The position numbers and the translations under genes are program-made. This document shows positions 1-7,211 of a stretch of DNA of 64,000 nucleotides, in pieces. Position 1 is the first letter of the stretch, and each line of letters opens with the position of its first letter. The notes beneath the pieces are model-generated. The model saw only the letters and a list, made by a program, of their open reading frames with translations. It was not told where the DNA came from and did not search any database. The stretch comes from JBBIQS01 sp037442205 (GTDB lineage Bacteria > Myxococcota > Myxococcia > Myxococcales > UBA5297): assembly GCA_037442205.1 (NCBI GenBank), contig JBBIQS010000033.1, forward strand, positions 14,703-78,702. The letters run 5' to 3'.

Positions 1-412
1 GCTGCCGCGGGCTGGCCTGGAGTGCGAAGTAGGAGCGCAGATCGCCCTCGATGGCCGCGCGGTCGACGCCGTGTCTGGCGAGGGCGCTGGCCAGGCTGCC
101 GCCGTCGGCGCGGGTCAGGCCGCAGTCGGTGTGGGCCATCACGAGGATCTCGGCGGCGTCGTAGATGAAGACCGCGCTGGCGATCGCCCGCATCAGCTCC
201 GCCGGCTGGCTCGGCAGGGCCGGCCCGGGGAGGCGGATGGTCACCGCGTCGCCGCGCTCGAGCCCCAGGCAGCTTGAGAAGAAGCGGTCCAGCCGCGGGT
301 CGACGCAGGTCACCAGGCAGACCCGCCGCCGGGCGCCAGGGGAGCCGCTGGCGCCGGCGGGGGCCGGGGTGTGGGCTTGGTTGAAGGAGAGGATCTCGTC
401 CAGCACGGCCAT
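1..412 (-). CDS. beta-class carbonic anhydrase, partial (3' end beyond the window)
   Basis: Reading the minus strand from ATG at 412 gives an open frame to the window edge (137 residues), so the C-terminus is missing. It carries both zinc-site motifs of beta-carbonic anhydrases: C36-V-D38-P-R40, matching the family C-x-D-x-R, and H94-T-D-C97-G, matching H-x-x-C-G. The spacing of about 58 residues fits the short bacterial class. The family interconverts CO2 and bicarbonate in the cytoplasm with zinc. An AGGAGG ribosome site lies five bases before the ATG. It follows the flotillin gene on the same strand by 75 bases and could be cotranscribed with it. The usual RNAGN-like stretch after GD is changed to RLPGP, so substrate preference or activity could differ. 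Family assignment is firm; activity is inferred. Confidence 0.85.
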   Translation of the reverse strand, partial: MAVLDEILSFNQAHTPAPAGASGSPGARRRVCLVTCVDPRLDRFFSSCLGLERGDAVTIRLPGPALPSQPAELMRAIASAVFIYDAAEILVMAHTDCGLTRADGGSLASALARHGVDRAAIEGDLRSYFALQASPRQ

Positions 413-487
413 GGTCGCCTCCTGGCGATGGAGCCGATGGACCCGGCACCCGCCGCCGCGGTCGGGCGGCGGGGCGCGGGGGAAGCG

Positions 488-2005
488 CTACTTCTTGGCG
501 GCTGCCGGCACCGGCGGGGCGGAGGGGTGGCTCGCCGGCTGGTTGGTGATTCCGGGGATGCGCCCGACGATCTCCTTGAGCGACAGCCCGCTGAGCGTCT
601 CCACCACCGGCGGCAGCTGGGCCATGATGTGGGCCACGTCGTTGGTGATCTTCGAGGCCCCCAGCCCGCCGTCGGCGCCGCCCGAGAACATGATGATCTT
701 CTCGGTCTTGGAGAGCGGCTCGGCCACCGCCTTGGCCAGCTGCGGCAGCATCTGCACCATCATCTCGGTGACCGCGGCCGCGCCGTACTCGCGGTAGCTC
801 TCGGCCTTCTTCTTCATCGCCTCGGCCTCGGCCACGCCCTTGGCGCGGATGACCTCGGCTTCGGCCTGGCCCTTGAGGCGGATGGCCTCGGCCTCGGCCT
901 TGCCCTTGGCGGCCACCACCTCGGCGTCGGCGAAGCCCTGGCTCTTGTTGGCCTCGGCGCGGCCGTTGGCCTCGGCTACCAGCTTGTAGCGCTCGGCCTC
1001 GGCCTCGACCTGCACCGCGTAGCGCTTGGCGTCGGCCGGCTTCTGCACCGTGGCCTCGAGCTCCTTCTCCTTGCGCTGGATCTCCTTCTCCTGGACCAGG
1101 ATCTGCTGCTCCTTCTCGATGGCCTGGACCGAGACCTCCTCGCGCTTCACCAGCTGCCCGGTCTTGAAGCGCTGCAGGTCGTAGGAGAGGTCGGCCTCGG
1201 CCTTGCGCTGGTTGACCGTGCCCTGGTACTCGGCGCGCTTGAGCTCGTAGTCGCGGGTGGCGGCGGCGATCTCGCCCTCGGCCTTGAGCCGCTCGACGTC
1301 GCCCTCCTTCTTGGCCACCGCGCTCTTGATCGCCGCGTCGCGGTTGGCCTCGGCCTGGGCGATCTGGGCCTCGGAGAGGGCGCGCGACTCCTTGACCGCC
1401 GCCTCGCGCTTGACCTCGGCCAGCCGCGGCTTGCCCAACGCGTCGAGGTAGCCCTGGTCGTCCTTGATGTCGCGCAGGGTGAAGCTGACGATGCGCAGGC
1501 CCATGTTGCGCAGGTCGGTGGCGCTGAACTCTTGGACCTTCTGGGCGAACTTCTCGCGGTCCCTGTAGATGTCCTCGACCTCGAGGGTGCCGAGGATGGC
1601 GCGCAGGTGGCCTTCCACCGTCTGCAGCGCGACCTTCATCACGTCGTCCTGGGTGCGGCCAAGGAACTGCTCGGCGGCGGTGCCGAGGATCGCCTCGGAG
1701 GTGGAGTCGATCTTGATCTGGGCGATGCCGTCGACCATCACCGGCACGCCGCGGGCGGTGTAGACCGCCGGGGTGTGGACGTGGATGGTCATCACGTCCA
1801 GGCTCATGGTCTGGGCGGTCTCGACCACCGGCCAGACGAAGGTGCCGCCGCCGCGGATGATGCGGAAGCCGCGCCGGCCGCCGGAGATCACCAGCGCCTC
1901 GTTCGGGCCGACCTTGCGGTAGCGTGAGCCGAGGATGAACAGCACCGTCGCGAGAAAGGCGGCACCCACCCCGCCCAGGGCCAGAATCAGCTCGTTGCCG
2001 CTCAT
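488..2005 (-). CDS. flotillin/SPFH-domain membrane scaffold protein
   Basis: 505 residues. One N-terminal transmembrane helix (about residues 7-26) is followed by an SPFH/PHB domain (about 30-200), then a long Ala/Glu/Lys-rich coiled coil with repeated AEAE motifs (about 215-400), and a C-terminal segment with EMMVQMLPQLAKAVAEPL typical of flotillin oligomerisation tails. Flotillins organise ordered membrane microdomains and are nearly always paired with an NfeD protein. Here the NfeD gene ends 55 bases upstream on the same strand. An AGAGGAAG ribosome site precedes the ATG. Length and domain order match bacterial FloT/YqiK-type proteins. A carbonic anhydrase gene follows. A scaffold role is inferred from the family; the cargo is unknown. 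Confidence 0.93.
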   Translation of the reverse strand: MSGNELILALGGVGAAFLATVLFILGSRYRKVGPNEALVISGGRRGFRIIRGGGTFVWPVVETAQTMSLDVMTIHVHTPAVYTARGVPVMVDGIAQIKIDSTSEAILGTAAEQFLGRTQDDVMKVALQTVEGHLRAILGTLEVEDIYRDREKFAQKVQEFSATDLRNMGLRIVSFTLRDIKDDQGYLDALGKPRLAEVKREAAVKESRALSEAQIAQAEANRDAAIKSAVAKKEGDVERLKAEGEIAAATRDYELKRAEYQGTVNQRKAEADLSYDLQRFKTGQLVKREEVSVQAIEKEQQILVQEKEIQRKEKELEATVQKPADAKRYAVQVEAEAERYKLVAEANGRAEANKSQGFADAEVVAAKGKAEAEAIRLKGQAEAEVIRAKGVAEAEAMKKKAESYREYGAAAVTEMMVQMLPQLAKAVAEPLSKTEKIIMFSGGADGGLGASKITNDVAHIMAQLPPVVETLSGLSLKEIVGRIPGITNQPASHPSAPPVPAAAKK

Positions 2006-2060
2006 GACTTCCTCTCTTTCGTTCGACAGCGTGCCGGCTCCCGGCCGGCGGATGCGTGGA

Positions 2061-2750
2061 CTAGCTCTTCACTCTGGTGCGCAGCGGCTCGCCGACCGCC
2101 GAAGGCTCGCCGGCTCCGGGGCCGATCGCCGCCGGTCCCGAGGCCTCGACGACGTAGGCCACTCCCTCGGAGACCCTGCTGACCCTCACCGAGGTGCCCT
2201 GGCGGTGCTCGCGTCCGTCGGCGGAGCGGGCGGTGTAGGTCTGGCGGGTGCCGGCGCTGACGTAGGCGATCTCCCCGGCCCCGTCGGCAGGCACGCTGAC
2301 GGTGACCTCGGCGGCGGCGATCAGGGCGTCGCCGGGGCGGGCGATCCGGTTGGTCTCGAGGGTGCTGGTGATCTTGTAGATGAGGAAGGCCAGGCCCAGT
2401 CCCAGGATCGCGGCGGTGCCGGCGGCCAGCGCTCCCTGGATGAGGTCTCCGGCCGCGGGAAAGAGGTGCTGGTAGAGCAGCCCCGAGCCGCCGAAGGCGG
2501 CGACGAAGGCGCTGAGCACGGTCGGCGACAGCAGCGGCAGGTGCAGCGAGCCGGCGTGGAGATCGTCGGAGACGTCGCCGTCGCCGGCTCCGTGCGCCCC
2601 GCCGCTGCCGGCCTCGAACGAGTGGCTGAAGTCTGGGCCGTGGCTGGGGCCGGCGTGCCCCGAGTCCCCGCCGGCGAAGTAGCCGAGGGCGGCGCTCAGG
2701 AGCGTGAAGGCGAAGCCGAGGCTGAGGCAGAACAAATAGATCGAGCTCAT
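2061..2750 (-). CDS. NfeD-like membrane protein with a His/Gly-rich loop
   Basis: 229 residues from ATG at 2750, which overlaps the upstream gene's stop as ATGA. An N-terminal transmembrane helix (about 4-25) is followed by a roughly 45-residue loop rich in His, Gly, Ser and Asp (GDSGHAGPSHGPDFSHSF and on). Two more hydrophobic segments (about 78-98 and 108-135) and a C-terminal beta-rich, OB-like domain (about 140-205) follow. NfeD proteins are membrane partners of flotillins and contribute to the same microdomain; the flotillin gene is directly downstream. The His-rich loop is unusual and could bind metal, though that is speculative. The open frame extends further upstream, but the coupled ATG and the helix at its start make 2750 the best start. 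Confidence 0.8.
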   Translation of the reverse strand: MSSIYLFCLSLGFAFTLLSAALGYFAGGDSGHAGPSHGPDFSHSFEAGSGGAHGAGDGDVSDDLHAGSLHLPLLSPTVLSAFVAAFGGSGLLYQHLFPAAGDLIQGALAAGTAAILGLGLAFLIYKITSTLETNRIARPGDALIAAAEVTVSVPADGAGEIAYVSAGTRQTYTARSADGREHRQGTSVRVSRVSEGVAYVVEASGPAAIGPGAGEPSAVGEPLRTRVKS

Positions 2751-3706
2751 GGCGCGCCCCGCTTGGTCTCGGCCGCCAGCCCTTCCAGCAGGACGAGCAG
2801 GGCGCGCTGGAGCGCCGCGCCGGTCAGCTCCGCCGCGTGCCAGGCCTTCGCCGCGGCCAGCCGAGCCAGCAGCTCGCCGACCAGCCGCGCTCGCGCGTTG
2901 CTGGGCTTGCGAGCGTCGGCGAGGGTCGCCAGCAGCGCCTCGAGCTCGCGGTCGGCCTGCACGATGACGGAGAGCGGCGCTGGCGCCTTCTCGCGCGCCA
3001 GCTGTTGCTCGCTGGCCTCCCACAGCTCGCTCTTCAGCGACGCGAGCTGCGCCTGGAGCAGCGCCTCATAGGAAGGATCGGGCGCTCCCTGCGAGAGCTG
3101 GTCGCCGGCGCGGCCGAGGGCGAAGGCGAGGGCGGTCCACAGCGGTCGCGCGCCCAGGCCGCTGGCGGCGATGCTCGCCAGGTCCGACGCCGCCCAGAGC
3201 GCCAGTCCCTTGAATCCTCCCCGGTCGCGGTCGATGGCTGTCGCCGCCAGGCAGAAATCGGCGAAGCCGATCGCCGAGCGGCAGGCGCCGCAGACGCTCT
3301 CGAGGAGGGCGACCTCCTCCGGTCCGGCGGGAAGCTTGCCGAGCCATTCGCGGGCGAAGGTGCGGGCGATGAGCGCCTCCCGGCGCAGCCGAGCCAGCGA
3401 TTCCTCGTCTTCGACGAGACGGGGCGCCAGCGTGCCGATGCGGGCCAGGCGCTCGCGCAGGTTGAAGAGCGCGCCGCAGCGGGCGAGCAGTCCCTGGGGC
3501 CCGAAGGCGCAGCCGAAATAGCTCGCCAACCGGTCGCGCTCGAAGATCAACGCCTGTGAGAGATCGCGCCGGGCGGCCAGGTCCGCCAGCCGCCGGCGGG
3601 CCGACTCGAACAGCCCGGGCCACTCCGCGCCAGCGCACGACAGGATCTGGGCGCTGGTGGCGCCGACCTGCTCTTGCAGCCGCTCATCGCTGTGGAACTC
3701 GAGCAT
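2747..3706 (-). CDS. uncharacterised helical protein translationally coupled to NfeD
   Basis: 319 residues from ATG at 3706, chosen because GGGAG lies just upstream; a longer frame reaches 3883 but reads like non-coding sequence there. The protein is almost entirely predicted helix, rich in Ala, Leu, Arg and Glu, without signal peptide or clear membrane span. Several Cys residues (CGAC around the middle, CAFG, RCGALF) are scattered rather than arranged as a zinc site. I do not recognise a family. It is the first gene of a minus-strand run into NfeD and flotillin, with a four-base overlap, so it probably works with that membrane complex, perhaps as a cytoplasmic partner. That role is inferred from position only. 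Confidence 0.75.
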   Translation of the reverse strand: MLEFHSDERLQEQVGATSAQILSCAGAEWPGLFESARRRLADLAARRDLSQALIFERDRLASYFGCAFGPQGLLARCGALFNLRERLARIGTLAPRLVEDEESLARLRREALIARTFAREWLGKLPAGPEEVALLESVCGACRSAIGFADFCLAATAIDRDRGGFKGLALWAASDLASIAASGLGARPLWTALAFALGRAGDQLSQGAPDPSYEALLQAQLASLKSELWEASEQQLAREKAPAPLSVIVQADRELEALLATLADARKPSNARARLVGELLARLAAAKAWHAAELTGAALQRALLVLLEGLAAETKRGAP

Positions 3707-4001
3707 CGCATCTCCCAAAGCCCACATCCTCGGGGCTTCGGCATTTGCTGCGCTGGCAAGCAATCGGCATGCCCAGGGGCAACTGGGCGATTTTCCTTCG
3801 GATCGAGGCGGCGGGTGGCGCCAGGCGCCTGCGAACCTGGCGAGCCGCGCCTGCGAGGAGCGACAGGCTATCCCAAGGTCCAACGAGCTACAACGCGGGC
3901 TGGTTCGCTCGGAAGACGAGAAATCGACGCGCTCGCCGGCGGGTAGGCGATCGGCCGGGCGGTGCTACGCTGCGCTTCGCAGGAGCCTCGAAGGAGGAGC
4001 A

Positions 4002-4823
4002 ATGGGGTTCGGATCGATCCGGAGCGGCCGGGCCAGCCCCGTGAGCCTGCGGCAGAACTTCCGCAACTGGCGGGCGCACTACCAGCGGGATCTGCGGGGT
4101 CGCTACTTCCTGCGCCTCCACATGAGCCTGCTGCTGGCGGGAATGACGGTGGTGGGAGTGACGGCCACCAAGTGGATGCTGTGGGCTGGGATCGGCTCGA
4201 TGCCCGTCCGCCTGCCCTTGGCGGTCTTCGCCGCCTACCTGAGCTTCTATGGTTTCGTGGCGCTCTGGCTGCGGGTGGTGAGCGGCGACCGGAGGCTGGC
4301 GGCGGCGCCGGCGGCGCTGGCCGCCGCGGCGGCGATGCCACCTCCGCCGCCTCCAGCCCAGGGCGCGTTCCACGCGCACCACCTCGATGCCCTGCCCGAC
4401 CTCGTCGAGAGCACGATCGACGCCGCCACCGACGGCCCTTCGGCTTCGTCCTCGTCCAGCGGCGTCGGGGATGCGGTGGGGGCGGTGCTCGACGTGGGGA
4501 GCGACGACTTCGGATTCGTGCTGCTGCTGATCGCGGTGGCGCTCTTCGTGCTGTCGGGGATCGGGGCCGCCGCTTACCTGATCGGCTACGCGCCCGAGAT
4601 TCTCGCCGAGATCGCCTTCAACGGCGCCTTCGCCGCGCTGATCGGCCGCACCGTCACCAGCCAGGACGGGATGGGCTGGGCCGGGGTGCTGGCGCGCAAG
4701 ACCGCCATCCTCTTCGGGCTCATGGTCCTGACGAGCTGGGGTTTGGGCCTCGCTGCCCAGAAGTACTGCCCGACGGCGGTGACCGTGCAGGGCGCGCTGC
4801 ACTGCGGAAGGAGCGCTCCGTAG
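4002..4823 (+). CDS. uncharacterised four-helix membrane protein
   Basis: 273 residues from ATG at 4002, with a strong AGGAGGAG ribosome site a few bases before it. Four hydrophobic segments are visible: about 40-62, 66-88, 165-195 and 228-248. Between helices two and three lies a low-complexity Ala/Pro stretch with a run of six prolines, a HAHH motif and a Ser run. No catalytic motif is recognised. The gene is divergent from the flotillin cluster (295 bases between starts) and convergent with the histidine kinase, whose stop is 13 bases away. The role is unknown; the layout suggests an inner-membrane protein with a flexible central loop. Confidence 0.8.
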   Translation: MGFGSIRSGRASPVSLRQNFRNWRAHYQRDLRGRYFLRLHMSLLLAGMTVVGVTATKWMLWAGIGSMPVRLPLAVFAAYLSFYGFVALWLRVVSGDRRLAAAPAALAAAAAMPPPPPPAQGAFHAHHLDALPDLVESTIDAATDGPSASSSSSGVGDAVGAVLDVGSDDFGFVLLLIAVALFVLSGIGAAAYLIGYAPEILAEIAFNGAFAALIGRTVTSQDGMGWAGVLARKTAILFGLMVLTSWGLGLAAQKYCPTAVTVQGALHCGRSAP

Positions 4824-4836
4824 CAGCTCTTCGGCG

Positions 4837-7062
4837 CTACCGCCGGCCGGCCTTCTGCTTCTTGTTCTTGCGCGGCGGCTGGGTCTCGTACTTGGGCGGC
4901 GCCAGCGAGCCGGGATAGGGGAGCAGGTCGGGCGAGGGTGTGGCGTCGGGCGGCGGCGTGCTCTCCGCCAGCTCGCGCGGCTCGGGGATGGCCGGCAGGC
5001 GGATCACGAACTCGGTGCCCTCGCCGACCTTGCTGGTCACCGAGATCGCGCCGCCGTGGCTCTTGACGATGCGCTGGCAGATGGCCAGCCCCAGTCCGGT
5101 CCCCTTCTCCTTGGTGGTGTAGAAGGGCACGAAGATGTGCTGCCGGGCGTCGTCGGGGATGCCGCCGCCGGTGTCGCGCACCCGCAGCTCGACTCCCTCA
5201 GCCCCGCTGAAGCGCCAGGCGGGCACTTCGTCCGGCGCCCGGGTCGAGAGCGCCAGCACCCCGCCGCTGGGCATGGCCTGCACCGCGTTCTGCACCAGGT
5301 TGATCAGCACCTGCTTGAGCTGCTCGGCGTCGGCCTGCACCTTGGGCAGCTTCTCCGCCAGCTCCAGCTTGACGGTGATGTGCGCCGGGATGTCGTTGCT
5401 CAACAGCTTGACGGTGCGGTTGACCACGTCGTCCAGGTCGGTGGGGGCGAAGTTCTGCTTGAGCGGCCGCGAGTAGTCGAGGAACTGGCTGACCACGGTG
5501 TTGAGCCGGTTGACCTCCTCGACGATCACCCCCAGGAACTCGCTGGTCTCCGGGGGCAGGTTCTGTGGCGACAGGAACTGGGCGGCGCCCTTGATGGCCC
5601 CCAGCGGATTGCGGATCTCGTGGGCCAGGCCGGCGGCCATCTCGCCCAGCGCCGCCAGGCGGTCGCGCTCCTTCATCCGCTCGTAGAGCTTGCTGTTCTC
5701 GACCACGGTGGCGATGCGCTCGGCGATCTCCAGGATGGCGGCGATCTCGTTGGAGGCGTAGGCCTCGGGCACCCGCTCGTCCCACAGGTTGAAGAAGCCG
5801 ATCACCCGGTCGCCGCCCATCAGCGGCACGGTGATGCCGGCGTTCATCTGCTTGAGGGCGGTCTTCAGGTCGCTGAGACGCTTGGCCTCCTCGCGGGCGC
5901 GGCGGTTCTCGGTCTGCTCCAGCTGGCGCAGCTCGGCCAGCCGGCGCTCGACGTTCTCCACCAGCACCGCCTTCTGGCCGCCCTGGGCGACGGTGATCAG
6001 GCTGCGGGCGGCGGCGGCGTCGAGGAAGACGATCGGCAGCGGCCCGCGGCTGTCGAGCAGCCAGAAGCCGGGCCGGTCGTCGGAGAGCAGGTAGATCGAG
6101 GCGTGGGTGACCCGCCGCGACTCGTTGAAGGTGTCGAGCACCAGCTTGGCCAGGTCGGCGACCTCGATCACGCTCACCAGCCGCGCTTTGAGCACGGTCA
6201 GGGCGCGGATCATCTCGAACCGCTCGCGGAACAGGGTGGCGACCACGAACTCCTCGACCCGCGCCCGCACCGGCTCGAAGAGGATCAGCACCACGATCGA
6301 CGCCACCAGGCTGTTGAAGAGGAACAGGCCGAAGCGGTCGCCGACCCAGTAGACCAGCAGCACGTAGATGCCGACGAAGATGACGGCCTGCAGCGCCAGG
6401 CCGGCCATCTTTCCCAACAGCTCGTGCAGGTCGAGCAGACGCAGCCGCTGCAGCGTCTGCGCCAGCAGGAACATGTAGAAGGTGGTGACGATCGGGCCCA
6501 GCGGCGGGAAGCCGACGCCGTAGTTGGGCAGAAAGTCCAGGGCGGAGAAGAAGATGGCCAGGCCGGCGCCCACCGCGAGGTAGGTGAGGCGGGCGCGCTC
6601 GATGCGCGACTCGCTGGCCGAACGGCGGCGCATCAACAGCGAGAAGCTGATGATCAGCCCGCCGAACCCCCATAGCGAGACCAGCCCGGTGGCGATGGGC
6701 GAGTAGGTCAGCGGCGAGACGCCCACCGCCAGGCCGAGGGCGGCCCCGGCGATGGCGGCCTTGCGTGCGCGCCGGGCGTTCTTGGGAGTGACGCCCAGGA
6801 ACTCCATGAAGAAGGCCAGCGCCGCCCCGGGAATCAGCGCGCCGAAGATCACGCTGGCGCGCACCCACAAGCTGCTGGGAGTGAGCCCGCCCAGGAATTC
6901 GCCCAGGTAGTAGGCGAACAGGGTCAGGCAGAGGATGGCGAAGACGGTCAGCTCGCGCCGCCGCGGCCGCAGCAGCACCGAGATCCCCAGCGCGAGCGTG
7001 ATCAGGCCGGCCAGCAGCGCGCTCTGGATGTGGATGTTCACGGCGGCGGATTGTAGCAGCAC
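4837..7062 (-). CDS. membrane-bound GAF-domain sensor histidine kinase
   Basis: 741 residues. Seven or more hydrophobic helices occupy about residues 10-265, resembling the 7TM histidine-kinase sensor module. They are followed by a GAF-like domain (about 300-455), a phosphoacceptor helix with HEIRNPLGAI (His481), an ATPase domain with N-box LINLVQNAVQ (about 586-595), G1 DTGGG (630-634) and G2 GTGLGL (654-659), and a basic Lys/Arg-rich tail. The kinase should autophosphorylate on His481 and pass phosphate to a response regulator, but none lies adjacent, so it is an orphan kinase. The start at 7062 is uncertain; a GTG at 7041 would also leave the first helix whole. The signal it senses cannot be read from sequence. 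Confidence 0.92.
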   Translation of the reverse strand: MLLQSAAVNIHIQSALLAGLITLALGISVLLRPRRRELTVFAILCLTLFAYYLGEFLGGLTPSSLWVRASVIFGALIPGAALAFFMEFLGVTPKNARRARKAAIAGAALGLAVGVSPLTYSPIATGLVSLWGFGGLIISFSLLMRRRSASESRIERARLTYLAVGAGLAIFFSALDFLPNYGVGFPPLGPIVTTFYMFLLAQTLQRLRLLDLHELLGKMAGLALQAVIFVGIYVLLVYWVGDRFGLFLFNSLVASIVVLILFEPVRARVEEFVVATLFRERFEMIRALTVLKARLVSVIEVADLAKLVLDTFNESRRVTHASIYLLSDDRPGFWLLDSRGPLPIVFLDAAAARSLITVAQGGQKAVLVENVERRLAELRQLEQTENRRAREEAKRLSDLKTALKQMNAGITVPLMGGDRVIGFFNLWDERVPEAYASNEIAAILEIAERIATVVENSKLYERMKERDRLAALGEMAAGLAHEIRNPLGAIKGAAQFLSPQNLPPETSEFLGVIVEEVNRLNTVVSQFLDYSRPLKQNFAPTDLDDVVNRTVKLLSNDIPAHITVKLELAEKLPKVQADAEQLKQVLINLVQNAVQAMPSGGVLALSTRAPDEVPAWRFSGAEGVELRVRDTGGGIPDDARQHIFVPFYTTKEKGTGLGLAICQRIVKSHGGAISVTSKVGEGTEFVIRLPAIPEPRELAESTPPPDATPSPDLLPYPGSLAPPKYETQPPRKNKKQKAGRR

Positions 7063-7211
7063 CGCCGCCGCCAGCCCCGCGTTTGAGGGTGCCGGGCCGC
7101 CTCGGGCTGCCCCGGCGCGGCCTTCTCCTTAAAATGAGATGGCTCGCTCGATCGTCTTCCGAGCAGGCCTAGATTTGACAGCCGGCCGGGCTGAGGAGAA
7201 AAGCGAGTCCG

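Noticed and set aside
371..1927. Long open frame on the plus strand opposite the flotillin gene, and similar mirror frames throughout
   Set aside because: These are low-information, Gly/Leu/Arg/His-rich shadows of GC-rich genes on the other strand. Similar ones lie across the histidine kinase, FtsH, UvrA and kelch genes; none has a domain, signal or ribosome site.
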